Assembly (NCBI GenBank): GCA_029263555.1
Contig: JAJUFW010000169.1
Location: forward strand, 1 to 6,677
DNA: 6,677 nt
Reading direction: 5' to 3'
From: Alphaproteobacteria bacterium
GTDB lineage: Bacteria > Pseudomonadota > Alphaproteobacteria > DSM-16000 > Inquilinaceae
The translations under genes were made by a program, and so were the position numbers. Below are positions 5,492-6,677 of the stretch, piece by piece. The notes below the pieces were generated by a model, which saw only the letters and a program-made list of their open reading frames with translations, searched no databases and had not been told where the DNA came from. Numbering within the stretch: position 1 is the first letter of the stretch; each line of letters opens with the position of its first letter.

Positions 5492-5770
5492 TCATGAGGA
5501 ATTGTTGGGTCCTTCACGCCTCAGGTAACGCAGCAACCGTCGGCCGGCCTCTTGCCGATGGAAGCCCCGGGCTGTCAGCTCGTCCAGTATGGCGGTCACC
5601 AGGACTCTCCAGGCCGTCTCGCTGCCCGGCCCTGGCTCCCGGGTCACAACGTCGCGGACAGCCGCCAGCGTGGCGCGTGCCAGATCGTCAGAACGCGGCG
5701 TTCCCTTTCGTCGCAGCCGGGCGGCATACTTGCGCTGTGCCTCCGCATGGCTGGCCTTCCTGTCCTCCAT
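5492..5770 (-). CDS. Small conserved-looking hypothetical protein (92 aa)
   Basis: The minus-strand ATG at 5770 has GAGG 9 nt upstream; a TTG at 5785 in the same frame would add five residues but lacks such a site. The product starts MEDRKASHAEAQRKYAARLR, then RKGTPRSDDLARATLAAV, and ends with helical ILDELTARGFHRQEAGRRLLRYLRR. GC at third positions is about 73%, in line with coding. It is basic and mostly helical, with no membrane segment. The beginning SHAEAQRKYAARLRRKGTP resembles small uncharacterised proteins I associate with alphaproteobacterial accessory DNA, but I can give no function. A short DNA-binding or regulatory role is a guess from charge alone. It faces the antitoxin gene tail to tail. 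Confidence 0.7.
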   Translation of the reverse strand: MEDRKASHAEAQRKYAARLRRKGTPRSDDLARATLAAVRDVVTREPGPGSETAWRVLVTAILDELTARGFHRQEAGRRLLRYLRREGPNNSS

Positions 5771-6038
5771 CGGTGGAATCCTCAAACGCGGTTCGGAGCA
5801 GACTGCCGCAACGTAACGACCACCGATTTACGAGATATTGCCAGCCTGCCTTCGAAGAGACGCCCGTGGAAACGACCACTCCAGCTTCGTGGCCGCGCCA
5901 GGCACGACAGGTCTGCGGTCAACACCACGGTAACCGCGAGGGGTTGGTTGCCACCCGAGTCCTCGTAAAAAATCGCGGGATCCGGTGGAGGCCATTTCGA
6001 TGGCGAGAATCGCATCTACGAGAAGCCCTGACCTCTCG
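5771..6038 (-). other. Spacer between nuclease and 92-aa gene
   Basis: A minus-strand frame from ATG 6015 to TGA 5782 (77 aa, starts MRFSPSKWPPPDPAIFY) fills most of this 268-nt gap. It would sit 23 nt after the nuclease stop and end just before the next start. GC by hand count is flat over codon positions (about 62, 57 and 63%), there is no good ribosome site, and no family is recognised. I do not call it a gene. No clear promoter for the 92-aa gene was found. Confidence 0.45.
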
Positions 6039-6677
6039 CTACTCCTTGGACCGTCGCCAGCCGGCCGCCCACGCTTCCGCCTCGGAACAGAACCAGCGCT
6101 CGCCGGCGCTCGTGTTGATCCTCGTCCGGTCGTACCACTTGCCGCCTGGCACATGATAGATGCGGCCGTTGCGGCTGATGTTGCCTTTGATCCTGCAGTC
6201 ATTTGAAGCGGCCACAGCGACTGATCGCTGGGCGTTTGCCTCCGACTCCTCCAGGCGAGCGCCTCGGCGCCAGTTCCATGGCTCGACGAAGTTCCCGCGC
6301 CAGATGCCCTCCCGGGCACGGTGAGCCTCAAGCTCGTTCGCTGCGTAATCGGTGCTGTATTGCCGATAGGCCAGTGCCCAGCCCTTAGAGACCATCCACG
6401 CGTTCAGATCCTCGCCCCCGACCGAACAAACAGCCACGATCCGCCCGTAGTGGTCCTGGTCGCGCTCTTCGCAGGAGACAGCTCGCCGCCCGATCTTGTC
6501 CGCGAGAGCTAATGCTGCCTGCTGGCCGCATCGGTACGGCTTTCCATGCGTCTCGCAAAGCTGCCCGCTTTCGGGAGCGTCGATCCCGTGAAGACGGATG
6601 CGGGTGCCGTGGATGTCCAGTGTGTCGCCGTCGACAACCGAGGCAGTTCCAACGTGATCGGCGGCAGCCGACGATAC
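6039..6677 (-). CDS. Thermonuclease family (SNase-fold) protein with C-terminal extra domain, N terminus truncated
   Basis: The frame enters at the right edge and runs 212 codons to TAG at 6039-6041. This OB-fold nuclease hydrolyses DNA and RNA with calcium and is usually exported. In window numbering, VVDGDTLDI (14-22) supplies the metal-binding Asp residues, RLHGIDAPES (28-37) holds the counterparts of Arg35, Asp40 and Glu43 of staphylococcal nuclease, and DHYGRIVAV (75-83) holds the counterpart of Arg87. The catalytic set is complete. LNAWMVSKGWALAY and GIWRGNFVEPWNWRRG close the nuclease domain near 140. Residues 161-209, with IKGNIS, GRIYHVPGGKWYDRT and ERWFCSEAEAWAAGWRRS, form a small extra domain that I recall as the 'sunset' type. 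Cys 41, 50, 69 and 84 suit an exported protein. The edge sequence VSSAAA may be the end of a signal peptide. Confidence 0.95.
   Translation of the reverse strand, partial: VSSAAADHVGTASVVDGDTLDIHGTRIRLHGIDAPESGQLCETHGKPYRCGQQAALALADKIGRRAVSCEERDQDHYGRIVAVCSVGGEDLNAWMVSKGWALAYRQYSTDYAANELEAHRAREGIWRGNFVEPWNWRRGARLEESEANAQRSVAVAASNDCRIKGNISRNGRIYHVPGGKWYDRTRINTSAGERWFCSEAEAWAAGWRRSKE

Noticed and set aside
5782..6015. 77-aa minus-strand frame between nuclease and 92-aa gene
   Set aside because: The spacing would suit an operon, but GC is flat over codon positions (about 62, 57, 63%), the ribosome site is poor and no family is recognised.
5341..6156. 271-aa plus-strand frame
   Set aside because: It lies antisense to the 92-aa gene and the 3' part of the nuclease, and its sequence has no domain. 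The minus-strand genes are better supported.
6039..6437. Nuclease start at the internal GTG 6437
   Set aside because: The frame continues without a stop to the window edge and contains the essential VVDGDT and RLHGIDAPE motifs, so the real start lies beyond 6677.

Overview
The window is GC-rich with strong Shine-Dalgarno sites, several GTG starts and protein families typical of Alphaproteobacteria. That assignment is inferred from composition and family resemblance; there is no rRNA or tRNA to anchor it. The mix of genes looks like accessory DNA (plasmid, integrative element or genomic island): a stand-alone C5-cytosine methyltransferase, an antitoxin with no toxin beside it, a sigma-like factor with no anti-sigma factor, small basic proteins and a secreted-type nuclease. 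No transposase, integrase, relaxase or CRISPR array was seen.

Left part (1-1155): mostly non-coding. A possible minus-strand gene begins at about 130 and leaves the window. Just upstream of its start is a perfect 16-bp inverted repeat (133-187). A cluster of dyads at 378-481 contains three copies of TCAGCCGCTGAT. A 46-codon open frame (909-1049, plus) has a coding-like base profile but no good ribosome site.

Middle, plus strand (1156-4472): four genes in one direction. First is a 341-aa protein that I read as a ParA/MinD-like fold without its P-loop, joined to a conserved-looking C-terminal module. Its stop codon overlaps the ribosome site of an ECF-type sigma-like factor, which suggests translational coupling. 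After 123 nt comes a complete C5-cytosine DNA methyltransferase with an AT-hook-like basic tail, followed 15 nt later by a 68-aa basic helical protein.

Right part (4473-6677): a near-consensus promoter (TTGAGA, 17 nt, TAGAAT) places the start of transcription almost on the ATG of a 197-aa MbcA/ParS/Xre-family antitoxin. No RES-domain toxin follows. Converging on the minus strand are a 92-aa conserved-looking small protein (5492-5770) and a thermonuclease (SNase-fold) with all catalytic residues and a distinct cysteine-containing C-terminal module. The nuclease runs off the right edge, so its N terminus and signal peptide are missing.

The best leads are the coupled degenerate-ParA/sigma pair, the leaderless orphan antitoxin, and a short basic QR-x-Y-type motif that recurs in the methyltransferase tail and the small proteins.
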